From Verrucomicrobiota bacterium (lineage in GTDB: Bacteria; Verrucomicrobiota; Verrucomicrobiia; Opitutales; Opitutaceae): 64,000 nt of DNA. Of the stretch, positions 51,741 to 59,817 are shown piece by piece. The DNA is taken from contig JAEYWP010000013.1 in the NCBI GenBank assembly GCA_023428905.1, positions 62,001 through 126,000 of the forward strand, given 5' to 3'. Below the pieces are notes generated by a model. The model worked only from the letters and a program-made list of their open reading frames with translations. It made no database searches and was not told where the DNA came from. How positions within the stretch are numbered: position 1 is the stretch's first letter; the number at the start of each line of letters is the position of its first letter. The position numbers and the translations under genes were made by a program.

Positions 51741-51779
51741 AAAAAAGCGGGCTCGATCCGAGAAGGGAGCGCAGCCCGC
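51741..51779 (-). terminator. intrinsic terminator between pilin and ATPase genes
   Basis: On the minus strand: GCGGGCT (51779-51773), a 19-base loop, AGCCCGC (51753-51747), then TTTTTT ending at 51741. The next base is the A of the ATPase ATG. The stem is 7 bp with no mismatch. It should limit read-through from the upstream prepilin gene. Confidence 0.75.
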
Positions 51780-51815
51780 AGGGAGAAAACGGAAGGCCCC
51801 GGCGGGGCGTGGGGC

Positions 51816-52496
51816 TTACTGGTGGGTGAGGTAAACCCAGGCGGTGGTGTTGCCGGCACCGTTCGGGGCGGCATAAACGACCTTGCCCTGGTTGTCGGCC
51901 AGGCCGGCGGCGGCGGTGAGGGATTCACCGTCGAGGCGCAGGCTCAGCTCACGCGCTTCGTTGGCGGTGCAGTTGACGATCACTGCGGAGATGACGCGCG
52001 AACCGGGGGCGATGGGATTGACCCCGTCCAGCTGGTAATTGCCACCGTTGGCGGCGGAGGGAACGAGGGCGTTGGCGTTCACGCTGACGATGCGCGACTG
52101 CTGGCGCTGGTCGACGCCACCGGCGGCGGCCCACGCACCCGCGGCATTGCGGGCCCAGGCGGCGCCCACCAGCGGCGGGTTGGTCGGCTGGTTGCCAATG
52201 CGGACCACAAAGCGGCTGTCCATCAGCTGGGCGGCCACCAGGAGGTCATCGACACGGGAATTGTTGTTCGTCACCGGGATGGTGCCGAAACGCCCGAAAA
52301 AGTCGGTCACCGCACTTTTGATCGCGTTGGTCGAGGCCGCGGCCTGGGTGATCCGCGAGGCGGCGATGGTGCTGAAGACGCGCGGCACAATGATCACAGC
52401 CAGGATGGCGATGATCGCGAGGACGCCGATCATTTCGACCAAGCTGAAACCGGCGCGGGACGTAGAGACGCGGGCAGGGGCGGGAACGCGGTGCAT
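51816..52496 (-). CDS. type IV prepilin-like protein (first pilin)
   Basis: A 226-residue prepilin. The N-terminal leader ends SRAGFSLVEMIGVLAIIAILAVIIVP, with cleavage expected at Gly-Phe and the Glu5 of mature pilins. The body (about 190 residues) is Ala/Asn-rich, with NNNSRVDDLLVAAQLMD and QLDGVNPIAPGSRVISAVIVNC; one Cys is present. It lies at the head of the pilus-like operon, behind a sigma-28-like element, and ahead of a terminator. It is probably the major subunit because it is promoter-proximal and the terminator would keep later genes lower. Its GC content is normal, unlike the second prepilin. Confidence 0.9.
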   Translation of the reverse strand: MHRVPAPARVSTSRAGFSLVEMIGVLAIIAILAVIIVPRVFSTIAASRITQAAASTNAIKSAVTDFFGRFGTIPVTNNNSRVDDLLVAAQLMDSRFVVRIGNQPTNPPLVGAAWARNAAGAWAAAGGVDQRQQSRIVSVNANALVPSAANGGNYQLDGVNPIAPGSRVISAVIVNCTANEARELSLRLDGESLTAAAGLADNQGKVVYAAPNGAGNTTAWVYLTHQ

Positions 52497-52525
52497 AGGG
52501 TGAAGTTGGATGGAGTTTAGGCGTA

Positions 52526-52552
52526 TGATCGGTCCACCCTCGGGATTCTTTA
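52526..52552 (-). promoter_or_regulatory. sigma-28-like promoter of the first pilin gene
   Basis: On the minus strand: TAAA, 15 bases, ACCGATCA. Ten of twelve positions match the FliA consensus with correct spacing, 30 bases before the pilin start codon. Unusual for a pilin; treat as a candidate. Confidence 0.45.
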
Positions 52553-52590
52553 GGGCAAAGCGGGTGCGCTTCCCCCGAACCGGGAGCCGG

Positions 52591-52842
52591 TTAACCGCCG
52601 GCTGGGTACAGGCACTCGATCTCGATTCGTTCGCCGCAGCTGCAGGTCACGATCAGCCGCGTGATCTTGTCCCCCTGCCGAACGCACTCCACCTGGGGCG
52701 CCGCCTCGCCGCCGGACTTGGCGGCTGCGCCCGAGGCATGTCCGTGGTGATGGCGAGGGGCCGGGCTTTTGGCGGGGGTGCTCGCCAAAGACTGGAGAGG
52801 GGCAACCGTGACTTGGGCGCGGCCGGAAAGAAAGGGCTTCAT
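52591..52842 (-). CDS. small Cys- and His-containing protein after motB
   Basis: An 83-residue protein I do not recognise by name. The N-terminal half is flexible, with a Lys/Pro stretch and the His run RHHHGHAS. The C-terminal half holds four Cys (VECVRQGDKITRLIVTCSCGERIEIECLYP), a likely metal-binding or redox pattern with strand character. It is 80 bases after motB on the same strand and just before the pilin promoter, so it belongs to the end of the motor operon. Codon use is GC-rich like its neighbours, and the frame is free of overlap. A role in motility control is only a guess. Confidence 0.55.
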   Translation of the reverse strand: MKPFLSGRAQVTVAPLQSLASTPAKSPAPRHHHGHASGAAAKSGGEAAPQVECVRQGDKITRLIVTCSCGERIEIECLYPAGG

Positions 52843-52922
52843 GGGGGAGTGAGAGGGGTGGCGCCGAGAGTCGCGGGCGGCGGCGCGGCGGCAGAAGGAG
52901 AGGCGTGAGGCGTGTTGCGAAA

Positions 52923-53780
52923 TCAGTGGCCGGGGGCGGAGGCGGGCGCGGGCGCAGCGGCGCCCGGACTGGCCGGGGCTGGCGTGGACACGTCGGCGCT
53001 GGCGGGTTTGGCGGCGGCGGCGACGGAGCCTCCGCGGTTTCCACGATTGACGGTGAGGCTGAGCGTCACCCGCTGGTTGCCCTCGGACTCGGCGGGCTGG
53101 AAGGGCACGGGTCGTGTATCCGCAAAACCGGTCACGCGCTCCACCAGCCCATTGTCGATCGCATAAAAGGTAAGGGAGCGGCGGGCGGCATTGGCCCGGT
53201 CGGCAGAGAGTTCCCAGGCCGTGTAGGCCTCCGTCGGCAGCTCGAGACCGCGGCGGGTGTGGCCCTCGATCACGACGTGGAACTGGTGGCGGTCGATCAG
53301 CCAGGCGAGGCTCTGCATGACAAAGCGGCCCCACTCGGTGAACTCGGCGGTGTTCTCGCGGAAAAGCGGGCGTCGCGCACGGTCGTACAGGGTGACCCGC
53401 AGACCATCGCTGGAAACCTGAATGTCGATCGGCTTCTCCCCCAGGTCCTCGTCGACCCGCAGCAGCTTGAAGAAGTCCTGCGCGACGGAATTGAGGTACT
53501 GAAGGTTCAGGTCCTTCATGTCGTTGCCACCCATCTCCTGTCCGGAGTCCTCGCCCTTGCTCTGGCTGGGGCGGTTGGTATCAAACGGCAGGATACCCGA
53601 GGTGGCATCCACCGGGGAATTGAAGGGCGTCTGGAAATAGCGCGAGGTGGCGAGGAGGATCTTCTGGTCCTGGGCGGAGATCCAGAGGACCATGAATAGC
53701 GCCATCATCGCCGTGACAAAGTCCGCATAGGCGACCTTCCAGGCACCTCCGTGGTGGGCTGCGGCTTTCTTCTTGGCCAT
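52923..53780 (-). CDS. motB: flagellar motor stator protein MotB
   Basis: A 285-residue stator subunit that anchors the motor to peptidoglycan. The short N-terminus leads into the only membrane helix, WKVAYADFVTAMMALFMVLWI, with the proton/ion-binding Asp in the YADF motif (Asp20). A periplasmic linker and plug segment follow. The OmpA-like peptidoglycan domain is at about 140-260 (HFVVIEGHTRRGLE variant, then ELSADRANAARRSL, and NQRVTLSL). The tail is Ala/Pro-rich. motA ends 22 bases upstream, forming a motAB pair. Confidence 0.95.
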   Translation of the reverse strand: MAKKKAAAHHGGAWKVAYADFVTAMMALFMVLWISAQDQKILLATSRYFQTPFNSPVDATSGILPFDTNRPSQSKGEDSGQEMGGNDMKDLNLQYLNSVAQDFFKLLRVDEDLGEKPIDIQVSSDGLRVTLYDRARRPLFRENTAEFTEWGRFVMQSLAWLIDRHQFHVVIEGHTRRGLELPTEAYTAWELSADRANAARRSLTFYAIDNGLVERVTGFADTRPVPFQPAESEGNQRVTLSLTVNRGNRGGSVAAAAKPASADVSTPAPASPGAAAPAPASAPGH

Positions 53781-53802
53781 GGCGGGAGCGCGCGGGCGCG
53801 GG

Positions 53803-54669
53803 TCACTTGCCCGGCGAGGGCATGGACTTGAGCGTGGTCTCGAGTTCCTCCGCCTCGGGCTGGACGCCGCTGTCGAGGGAACGGCGGGCGACCTCCACCG
53901 CGGTCAGCGGGGCGAGGCCCTTGGCGAAGCCGGAGACGGCGGCGAGGATGCACTTCAGGTACATGTGCTCGGCCGCGTTGTTGAACTTGATGCGGTTGGC
54001 GAGCGGGTTGACGAAGCCGTAGGCCACAAAGATGCCGAGGAGCGTGCCGGTGAGCGCGGCCGCGACACGTTCGCCCACCACTTCCGGACCGTCGGCGATG
54101 GCAGCCATCGTGTTGATGATGCCGAGCACGGCGGCGACGATCCCGATGCCCGGGAGGGAATCGCCCACGAGCTGGAGCAAGTGCACGGGGTGCTCCGCCT
54201 CCTCCGCCTTGGCGTCGAGTTCCGCCATCATCAGGTTCTCCAGCTGGTCGGGCTTGATCTTGCCATCGATGACGGGCTTCAGGCCGTTGAGGAGAAACTG
54301 CATCTTCTCCGGGTTGGAGGTGAAATCTGGATACTTCTTGAAGATGCTGCTGCTGCCGGAATTCATCACGTGCTCTTCCAGCGCGATCAGGCCGTTGCGG
54401 CGGCCGACCATGAAGATCTCATAAAGCATCTTCAGGAGTTCGAAGTACTCCGTCCGGGTGGTGGCTTTGCCGAACATCGCCACTTTGATCTTGTGGATGA
54501 TCTCCTTGATGATGTGGCCGGGGCTGGCGATGATCAGCACGCCCAAGGCCACGCCGAGGATCACAACGAACTCGGAGACGTGCAGGAGCACGAGCGGGTT
54601 TCCGCCCGCGATCATGAAGCCCCCCAGGGTCGCGGCGAGAACGATAAAAGCTCCGACAATGATCAGCAT
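53803..54669 (-). CDS. motA: flagellar motor stator protein MotA
   Basis: A 288-residue stator subunit with four membrane helices. The N-terminal pair runs over the first 60 residues, with GGFMIAGGNPLVLLHVSEFVVILGVALGVLIIAS. A cytoplasmic domain with charged residues that contact FliG follows (YFELLKMLYEIFMVGRRNG and EHVMNSGSSSIFKKYPDF). The C-terminal pair contains LQLVGDSLPGIGIVAAVLGIINTM and a TLLGIFVAYGFVNPLANRI helix with the conserved Pro-Gly region. It precedes motB and follows a sigma-28-like promoter. Confidence 0.96.
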   Translation of the reverse strand: MLIIVGAFIVLAATLGGFMIAGGNPLVLLHVSEFVVILGVALGVLIIASPGHIIKEIIHKIKVAMFGKATTRTEYFELLKMLYEIFMVGRRNGLIALEEHVMNSGSSSIFKKYPDFTSNPEKMQFLLNGLKPVIDGKIKPDQLENLMMAELDAKAEEAEHPVHLLQLVGDSLPGIGIVAAVLGIINTMAAIADGPEVVGERVAAALTGTLLGIFVAYGFVNPLANRIKFNNAAEHMYLKCILAAVSGFAKGLAPLTAVEVARRSLDSGVQPEAEELETTLKSMPSPGK

Positions 54670-54689
54670 GTAAAACCAGGTGTTTACCC

Positions 54690-54717
54690 CTAACGGCTCG
54701 GAATCGGGCAGGCTTTA
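54690..54717 (-). promoter_or_regulatory. sigma-28-like promoter of motAB
   Basis: On the minus strand: TAAA, 16 bases, GCCGTTAG (10 of 12 consensus positions, spacing one base long). The -10 edge lies 21 bases before the motA start codon, as in the chemoreceptor operon. Position before motAB, a typical FliA target, supports it. Confidence 0.5.
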
Positions 54718-54880
54718 GGGATTCCAGCGGGCGGTGCACCTCTCGCTCGCCGCGCGCATCGACCCTCCACGGTGGAGGAAGCCCGCGCTAAACGGGTGGA
54801 CGCCACCCGCTTTTTGACAACGGGTTGACGCGAGGACGAAGTCACCGGCCTGGACGCGCCGCACGGGCGCGCTCCGGGGA

Positions 54881-55687
54881 TCAGCGGTTGCGCATGCGCG
54901 TCAGGTACGCGCGGAGCCCGATCACGGTCTGGGCGTGGATCTGGCAGATGCGGGACTCGGTCAGGTTGAACACGGCGGCGATCTCGGCCAGGCGCATGTT
55001 CTCGAAATAATACATCGCGAGGATCTTCTTCGGAATCTCGGGGAGCTCGGAAATCCGCTGGGCCACGAGCTGCATCAGCTCGTCCTTTTCCATCCGGTCG
55101 CGGACGGAAACGTCGGACTCGTCGGCGATCAGCTCGTGGAGCGAGGCGCCCTCGGAGTCGTCGTTCTCCGCGGTCTGGTCGATCGCGACAAAACAGACCG
55201 GCTTCGCCTCTTCCATCCACTTCGCGTATTCCTTGGGGGAAAGGCCGAGATGGAGGCGAACCTCCTCCTCGCTGGCGGCACGGCCGAGCTTCTGCTCGAG
55301 CTCGTTGATCGACTCCTTCAGCTTCTTCGCCTTGGCCCGGGCGCGGCGGGGGCACCAGTCGAGGCGGCGGAGCTCGTCGAGAATGGCGCCACGGATACGC
55401 GTGGTGGCGTAACCGGCAAAGGTGTGGCCCTGCTCCGGGTCGTACTTGCGCACCGCGGCGATCAGGCCGGTGACACCCACGCTGTAGAGGTCCTCCACGT
55501 CGACGTGGGGCGGGAGATTCAGCTTGATGCGGTCCACCACGTTGCGCACCAGAGGCAGGTACCGCTCGATCAGCTCCTTCTCGTCAATCGCGCCGGCGGA
55601 GGCCTTGGCGCCCTGATACACACGCCAGGCGGTCGCTACGGGCGGGACGGACTCATTGGCGAGGGCGGCGGAGGAGGCGTTTTTCAT
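54881..55687 (-). CDS. fliA: flagellar sigma factor FliA (sigma-28)
   Basis: A 268-residue sigma-70-family factor of the FliA/WhiG group. The start at 55687 gives a short variable N-terminus (MKNASSAALANESV), then region 2 (YLPLVRNVVDRIKLNLPPHVDVEDLYSVGVTGLIAAVRKYDPEQGHTFAGYATTRIRGAILDELRRLDW), region 3 (RARAKAKKLKESINELEQKLGRAASEEEV) and region 4 (LPEIPKKILAMYYFENMRLAEIAAVFNLTESRICQIHAQTVIGLRAYL). It directs late flagellar promoters. It is preceded by a 448-base gap with a sigma-54-like element and followed by motA. No FlgM is seen in the window. Confidence 0.96.
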   Translation of the reverse strand: MKNASSAALANESVPPVATAWRVYQGAKASAGAIDEKELIERYLPLVRNVVDRIKLNLPPHVDVEDLYSVGVTGLIAAVRKYDPEQGHTFAGYATTRIRGAILDELRRLDWCPRRARAKAKKLKESINELEQKLGRAASEEEVRLHLGLSPKEYAKWMEEAKPVCFVAIDQTAENDDSEGASLHELIADESDVSVRDRMEKDELMQLVAQRISELPEIPKKILAMYYFENMRLAEIAAVFNLTESRICQIHAQTVIGLRAYLTRMRNR

Positions 55688-56135
55688 GGGAGCAGAGAGA
55701 GCTTCGGGGTTAGCGCGGGCCGCACGCCGTCCCCTGCGTCGCGACCACGGTGGTCGGGGCGAGAAAAGCGGTGTGATGAGTCGCGGCGGGCATTGTGATG
55801 AGAAGCCAGTTTGCAGCCCCGATGCCAACGTGCGCGGTGCACGCACAACCTGTTGTTAACCAGTGGAAAGCGTTTTTCTTTTCCACATCCTCGCTCGGTG
55901 CATCTCCGGAGACGACGTATCCGGTAATCTCCGGCGGCAAACTTTGCCTACAACCCGTGAAATCGGGGTCGACCTCCCGGGCTCGCGAGCGGTCGTCATC
56001 CTACGCCAGGCAATTCCCGCCTAGGTGAATACGCCTATAACGGCGCAATTCCCAAGGACTGTAGGATAATTTTGGCCGCTCGCCGCCATCAGGGGGGTCG
56101 GCGGAGGTCGGCGGAGTCGGCGCAGGGCCGACCGA
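55688..56135. other. 448-base region upstream of fliA, lower in GC
   Basis: No gene recognised. The region is noticeably more AT-rich between 55840 and 56080, with a CGTTTTTCTTTTCCAC tract. It holds the sigma-54-like element at 55812-55827. A second, weaker FliA-like string (TACA-N15-GCCGTTAT) lies near 56036-56060 on the minus strand. It probably carries the control of fliA. Confidence 0.55.
55812..55827 (-). promoter_or_regulatory. sigma-54-like promoter of fliA
   Basis: On the minus strand: TGGCATCGGGGCTGCA, with the invariant GG and GC doublets at the correct 12-base phase of the RpoN consensus TGGCACG-N4-TTGCA. It lies about 125 bases before the fliA start. An almost identical element precedes flhB. 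Confidence 0.5.
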
Positions 56136-56405
56136 TCAGCGTCCCTTGACTGGGACGGGGGCGGCCGCCGCTTTTGCGGCTGCAGCGGCCTCCTCGGCAG
56201 CGGCCCGGGCCGCACGCTGGGTTTTGACCGTCTCGGTCAGCGCTTTCACCAATGCCTTCCAGAACCAGCGGAAGAGGAGTGCGCCGACGAGGCAGCCGAT
56301 GGCGGAATCCATCAGGATCCGGTCGCCCGCGACCCCGGCCTGCCATTCTGAAAGGAAGGTGACGATGAAGCCGACAAAACCGCCGAGAAGGAAGACCGAG
56401 CGCAT
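56136..56405 (-). CDS. small two-helix membrane protein between fliA and flhF
   Basis: An 89-residue protein of unknown function. Two hydrophobic helices (SVFLLGGFVGFIVTFLSEW at residues 3-21; a second around DSAIGCLVGALLFRWFWKAL at 33-52) are followed by a charged Ala/Lys-rich cytoplasmic helix of about 30 residues. It sits 32 bases after flhF on the same strand, in the place where flhG usually lies. It may be a flagellar-cluster-specific accessory protein, but nothing in its sequence proves this. Compatible codon use and clear topology support it as real. Confidence 0.65.
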   Translation of the reverse strand: MRSVFLLGGFVGFIVTFLSEWQAGVAGDRILMDSAIGCLVGALLFRWFWKALVKALTETVKTQRAARAAAEEAAAAAKAAAAPVPVKGR

Positions 56406-56437
56406 GGGGAGAAGGGAAGGCTGAGGGGGGTGGGCGG

Positions 56438-57565
56438 TTATCCGCCGGGGATGGTCTTGCGAAGGACAGCGGCCAGCGGTTCGTCCTCACAGTCGCCGGT
56501 GAGGCTGGGGCCCGTGGCCAGGAAAAGCGGGGTCAACGGGCCATCGAGCAATAGGTCCCAGAGTTTCCCCCAGTGATCGATCTCATCGAGGTGGGTAAAG
56601 ACCACGTGGGTCGCGCCCAAGTCGGAGCCGGCGGCGTAACCGCGGCGCAGGGCCGACGCGTCGTACGCGGCGTTGAGGACCAGGACCCGGCCGGTGAACT
56701 TCTCCCGGTTGAGGAACGCGGCCATCGCGGCGTTTTCCGCCGGGTTGCGCACCGAAATGCCCGGCAAGTCGGCGTAAAGGAACTCGCCCGGAGCCCCGCC
56801 CATCGTCTCGGGCGCAGCGTCTGCCTCCGGGGAATAATACTCGAGGCTGATGCCCAGGGCCTCGCAAAAGACCGCCAAGCCTTCCGCCGGATTGGGCCGG
56901 TCAAACTCCGCCTTGAGCACGCGCCCCACCCGTTCACGCACAAAGACTTCCTTGGCCAGCCACTTGCAGAGGGCGGTGGTGCGCCCCACCCCGGGCGTTC
57001 CGAGGAAGGCGGTCCGCGACGGCAGAGGTCTCGGTTTGCGAGTGCCCGCCTGGGCCCGCAACGCCTGCGCCACCTCGACCAGTCCCTGGTGGAGCGGCAA
57101 TTGGGCAGCCTGGGCAAGAGCGGGTGTACTCTCCAGCCGAGCCAGCAGTTGCTCGGAAAACCCGGAGCGCCGCAGCAGTTCCTTGAGTCCAGGCAGGCTG
57201 TCGCGGTTCGGCCGCACGGAAGCCCGTCCCGTCCCCTCCCCGACCTGCTCCGCGGCGGGGGCCGCCGCATAGATGCCTGCAAGCGAGGACCCGGCAAAAT
57301 TAGCCGGTGCGCCGGTCTCACCCTCCAGCGGGAGGGTCGGAGCGACCGGTTGGACCGGGGCTTCACCGACCTGGGCGACGACCTCGAGTTTGGGTTTGGA
57401 AAAGAGACCGCCAAGGCCTCCGCCGTCCAGCTGCCGCACGGACAGCACCTTCGCATGGGGGCCGAGCCGCTCGCGAATCGTCTGCACGGCCTCCTCGGCG
57501 TTGCGAACGACAAAACGGTAGGTGGCTCCGGGCGAAAGGGCGGGGATGGACGGGGCGTCAGGCAT
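56438..57565 (-). CDS. flhF: FlhF-like SRP-type GTPase with altered P-loop
   Basis: A 375-residue FlhF homologue, a flagellar placement GTPase. The N-terminus matches the family (TYRFVVRNAEEAVQTIRERLGPHAKVLSVRQL, residues 15-46). A Pro/Ala-rich linker follows, then a helical N domain (about 125-180). The G domain starts TAFLGTPGVGRTTALCKWLA. The P-loop Lys is replaced by Arg195 (codon 56981-56983), the G2/DxxR motif is EFDRP, G3 is DLPGIS in place of DTAG, and G4 is THLDE in place of TKxD. The nucleotide site thus looks eroded. It lies 56 bases after flhA. No flhG is adjacent. Confidence 0.88.
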   Translation of the reverse strand: MPDAPSIPALSPGATYRFVVRNAEEAVQTIRERLGPHAKVLSVRQLDGGGLGGLFSKPKLEVVAQVGEAPVQPVAPTLPLEGETGAPANFAGSSLAGIYAAAPAAEQVGEGTGRASVRPNRDSLPGLKELLRRSGFSEQLLARLESTPALAQAAQLPLHQGLVEVAQALRAQAGTRKPRPLPSRTAFLGTPGVGRTTALCKWLAKEVFVRERVGRVLKAEFDRPNPAEGLAVFCEALGISLEYYSPEADAAPETMGGAPGEFLYADLPGISVRNPAENAAMAAFLNREKFTGRVLVLNAAYDASALRRGYAAGSDLGATHVVFTHLDEIDHWGKLWDLLLDGPLTPLFLATGPSLTGDCEDEPLAAVLRKTIPGG

Positions 57566-57621
57566 GCGAAAAGGAAATCAGTCGGCGGGGCAGTTGGCGA
57601 ACGACGGGCGTGGTACGGCAC

Positions 57622-59805
57622 TCAGGCGGCCTTGGCCTCCAGGCGCACGAGGTTGGGCGGCGCGGGGATGAAGCCGGCGTTCTCGATATCGGTGGAGGTG
57701 GGGAGCTCCTGGAAAGCGAGCACGATCAGGCGTGGCAGCGACGGTTCGAAGAAACGCTTCAATGGGAGTCGCAGCTCCGTGGATACGATGACGATGGAGG
57801 CGAGGCCCTGCTGCGTCAGCTCATTCGCGCGGGTGGCGAGTTCGTTCAACAAATGGTGGCCGGTGGAGGGATCGAGGGCGAGGCCCACGTCGCTGGCGGT
57901 GCGGTGGATCTTCGTCGCCAGGTGCTGCTCCAGCCGCGGATCGAGGGTGAGGGCCTTGATCGTGCCGGGCCGGCTTTCGAATTCCGGGACGAAGTACAGG
58001 CCCAGCCGGCGACGGACGAGCTCGCTCAGGTCGTCGGGGTTTTTCGTCATCGAGGCGAAGTCGCCGATGCCCTCGAGGATGACTGGCAGGTTGAGGATGG
58101 AGATGTTTTCGCGGAGCAGGTTCTGGAGCACACGCTGGATCACGCCAAGGTTGACCAGATCGGGCAGGAGCTCCGCCACCAGCGCCGGATTCGTTTCATT
58201 CACGTGGTCGATCAGGATCTGCACGTCCTGGCGACCGAGGAGCAGGTGGGCGACCGACTTCAGGGTCTCGGAGAGGTGGGTGATCATGACCGAGCACGGG
58301 TCCACCACGGTGTAGCCGTTCAGCTCGGCGGTCTTCTTCTCGTCCTCCGCGATCCAGGTGGCTTCGAGGTTGAAGACCGGCTCGCGGGTCGGCACGCCGC
58401 GGAGGCGTACGGTGCTGCCGGATACGTTCATCGCCATCGAGCGACCCGGCATGACGGTGCCGCGGGCGATCGCCTTGCCGCGGAGGAGGAAACGGTAATC
58501 GTTGGCTTCCAGCTCGAGATTGTCGCGGACCGACACCGGGGGAACCAGGATGCCCTTCTCTCGGGCCAGGGTCTTGCGGACGCCGGTGACGCGGGAGAGG
58601 AGATCTCCGCCCTTGCTGGCGTCGGCCAGCGGGAGCAGGCCGTAACCGATCTCGATGGCAAAGACGTCGAGTTCGATCAGCTTGCGCAGCTCGTCCGGGC
58701 CGGTGCGGGTGACTCCGCCGGGAGCCGCGTCCTTGCCCGGCGTCGCACCCGGTTTTCCACCGGCGGCGCCGGCGGGTTTGCCCCCTTCGCCTTCGGCGGC
58801 GGCGTCGGTCTCGTCGGGCTGCGTCTTGCGAATGGTGTAGGCGAGGTAGCCGGCCATGCCACCGAGCATGGCGAAGGGGATCAGCGGCATGCCGGGCATC
58901 AGCCCAAAGGCCGCGAGCATCCCCGCGGCGATTCCGAGGGCGCGCGGATAACGGACCAGCTGCTTGCCGACCTGCGTACCGAGGTTGGTGTTCTCGGAGG
59001 CGCGGGTGACGAGAAGACCGGCCGCGACCGAAAGGATCAGCCCGGGGATCTGCGATACCAGGCCGTCACCGATCGACAGGAGGGTGAATTTCGTGAGGGA
59101 CTCCCCGAGGCTCAGGTCCATCTGGAAGACACCGATCGCAAAACCGGCGATCACGTTCACCAGGGTGATCAGAATGCCGGCGATGGCGTCACCGCGGACG
59201 AACTTGCTCGCGCCGTCCATCGAGCCGTAGAAATCCGCCTCCTTCTGCACCTTCAGGCGGCGTGCGGTCGCGGCCGCTTCGTCGATGATGCCGGCATTCA
59301 GCTCGGCATCGATCGCCATCTGCTTGCCGGGAAGGGCATCGAGGGTGAAACGCGCCGTGACCTCGGCGATGCGGCCCGCACCCTTCGTGATCACGACAAA
59401 ATTGATCAGGGTGAGGATGATGAAGAGGACGAAGCCGACGATGTAGTTGCCCTGGATGACGAACTTTCCGAACGACTCGATCACGTTGCCGGCATGTCCC
59501 TCGGTGAGGATCAGGCGGGTGGAGCAGATGTTCAGGGCCAGCCGGTAGAGCGTCAGCCCGAGCAGGATGGTGGGGAAACCGGAGAACTCCGGCGGATCCT
59601 TCACATAAACGATGACCAGGAGGACGAGCAGGGACAGCCCGATGCTGATCGCGAGGAAGAGGTCCAGGAGGAAGGGTGGCACCGGGACGATCAGCAGCAT
59701 CACCGTCGCGAAGAGGGCGAAGGTGAAGATGAGGTCCGCGCGTTTCATCAGCCCGTTCAGCGGGGTGAACGGGGCGGTGACGGCGGGGGCGACAGGTGCG
59801 GCCAT
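57622..59805 (-). CDS. flhA: flagellar export gate protein FlhA
   Basis: A 727-residue type III export gate component. The N-terminal half has about eight membrane helices, with the FHIPEP-type cytoplasmic loop (AEVTARFTLDALPGKQMAIDAELNAGIIDEAAA, residues about 135-165). The C-terminal cytoplasmic domain (about 390-727) has family segments such as GIRVRDNLEL-type ISVRDNLELEANDYRF, and LGVIQRVLQNLLRENISI. Length is normal (about 690-730). It is 12 bases after flhB and 56 bases before flhF in a leftward operon. Confidence 0.97.
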   Translation of the reverse strand: MAAPVAPAVTAPFTPLNGLMKRADLIFTFALFATVMLLIVPVPPFLLDLFLAISIGLSLLVLLVIVYVKDPPEFSGFPTILLGLTLYRLALNICSTRLILTEGHAGNVIESFGKFVIQGNYIVGFVLFIILTLINFVVITKGAGRIAEVTARFTLDALPGKQMAIDAELNAGIIDEAAATARRLKVQKEADFYGSMDGASKFVRGDAIAGILITLVNVIAGFAIGVFQMDLSLGESLTKFTLLSIGDGLVSQIPGLILSVAAGLLVTRASENTNLGTQVGKQLVRYPRALGIAAGMLAAFGLMPGMPLIPFAMLGGMAGYLAYTIRKTQPDETDAAAEGEGGKPAGAAGGKPGATPGKDAAPGGVTRTGPDELRKLIELDVFAIEIGYGLLPLADASKGGDLLSRVTGVRKTLAREKGILVPPVSVRDNLELEANDYRFLLRGKAIARGTVMPGRSMAMNVSGSTVRLRGVPTREPVFNLEATWIAEDEKKTAELNGYTVVDPCSVMITHLSETLKSVAHLLLGRQDVQILIDHVNETNPALVAELLPDLVNLGVIQRVLQNLLRENISILNLPVILEGIGDFASMTKNPDDLSELVRRRLGLYFVPEFESRPGTIKALTLDPRLEQHLATKIHRTASDVGLALDPSTGHHLLNELATRANELTQQGLASIVIVSTELRLPLKRFFEPSLPRLIVLAFQELPTSTDIENAGFIPAPPNLVRLEAKAA

Positions 59806-59817
59806 GGGTAAACGGGG

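Noticed and set aside
56036..56060. Possible FliA promoter TACA-N15-GCCGTTAT upstream of fliA
   Set aside because: Only 9 of 12 positions match and it is over 340 bases from the start codon; left as a remark only.
57307..59811. 834-codon frame antisense to flhA
   Set aside because: Composition is Gly/Asp/Arg/Gln-rich with no motif, and the other strand encodes flhA with full family similarity.
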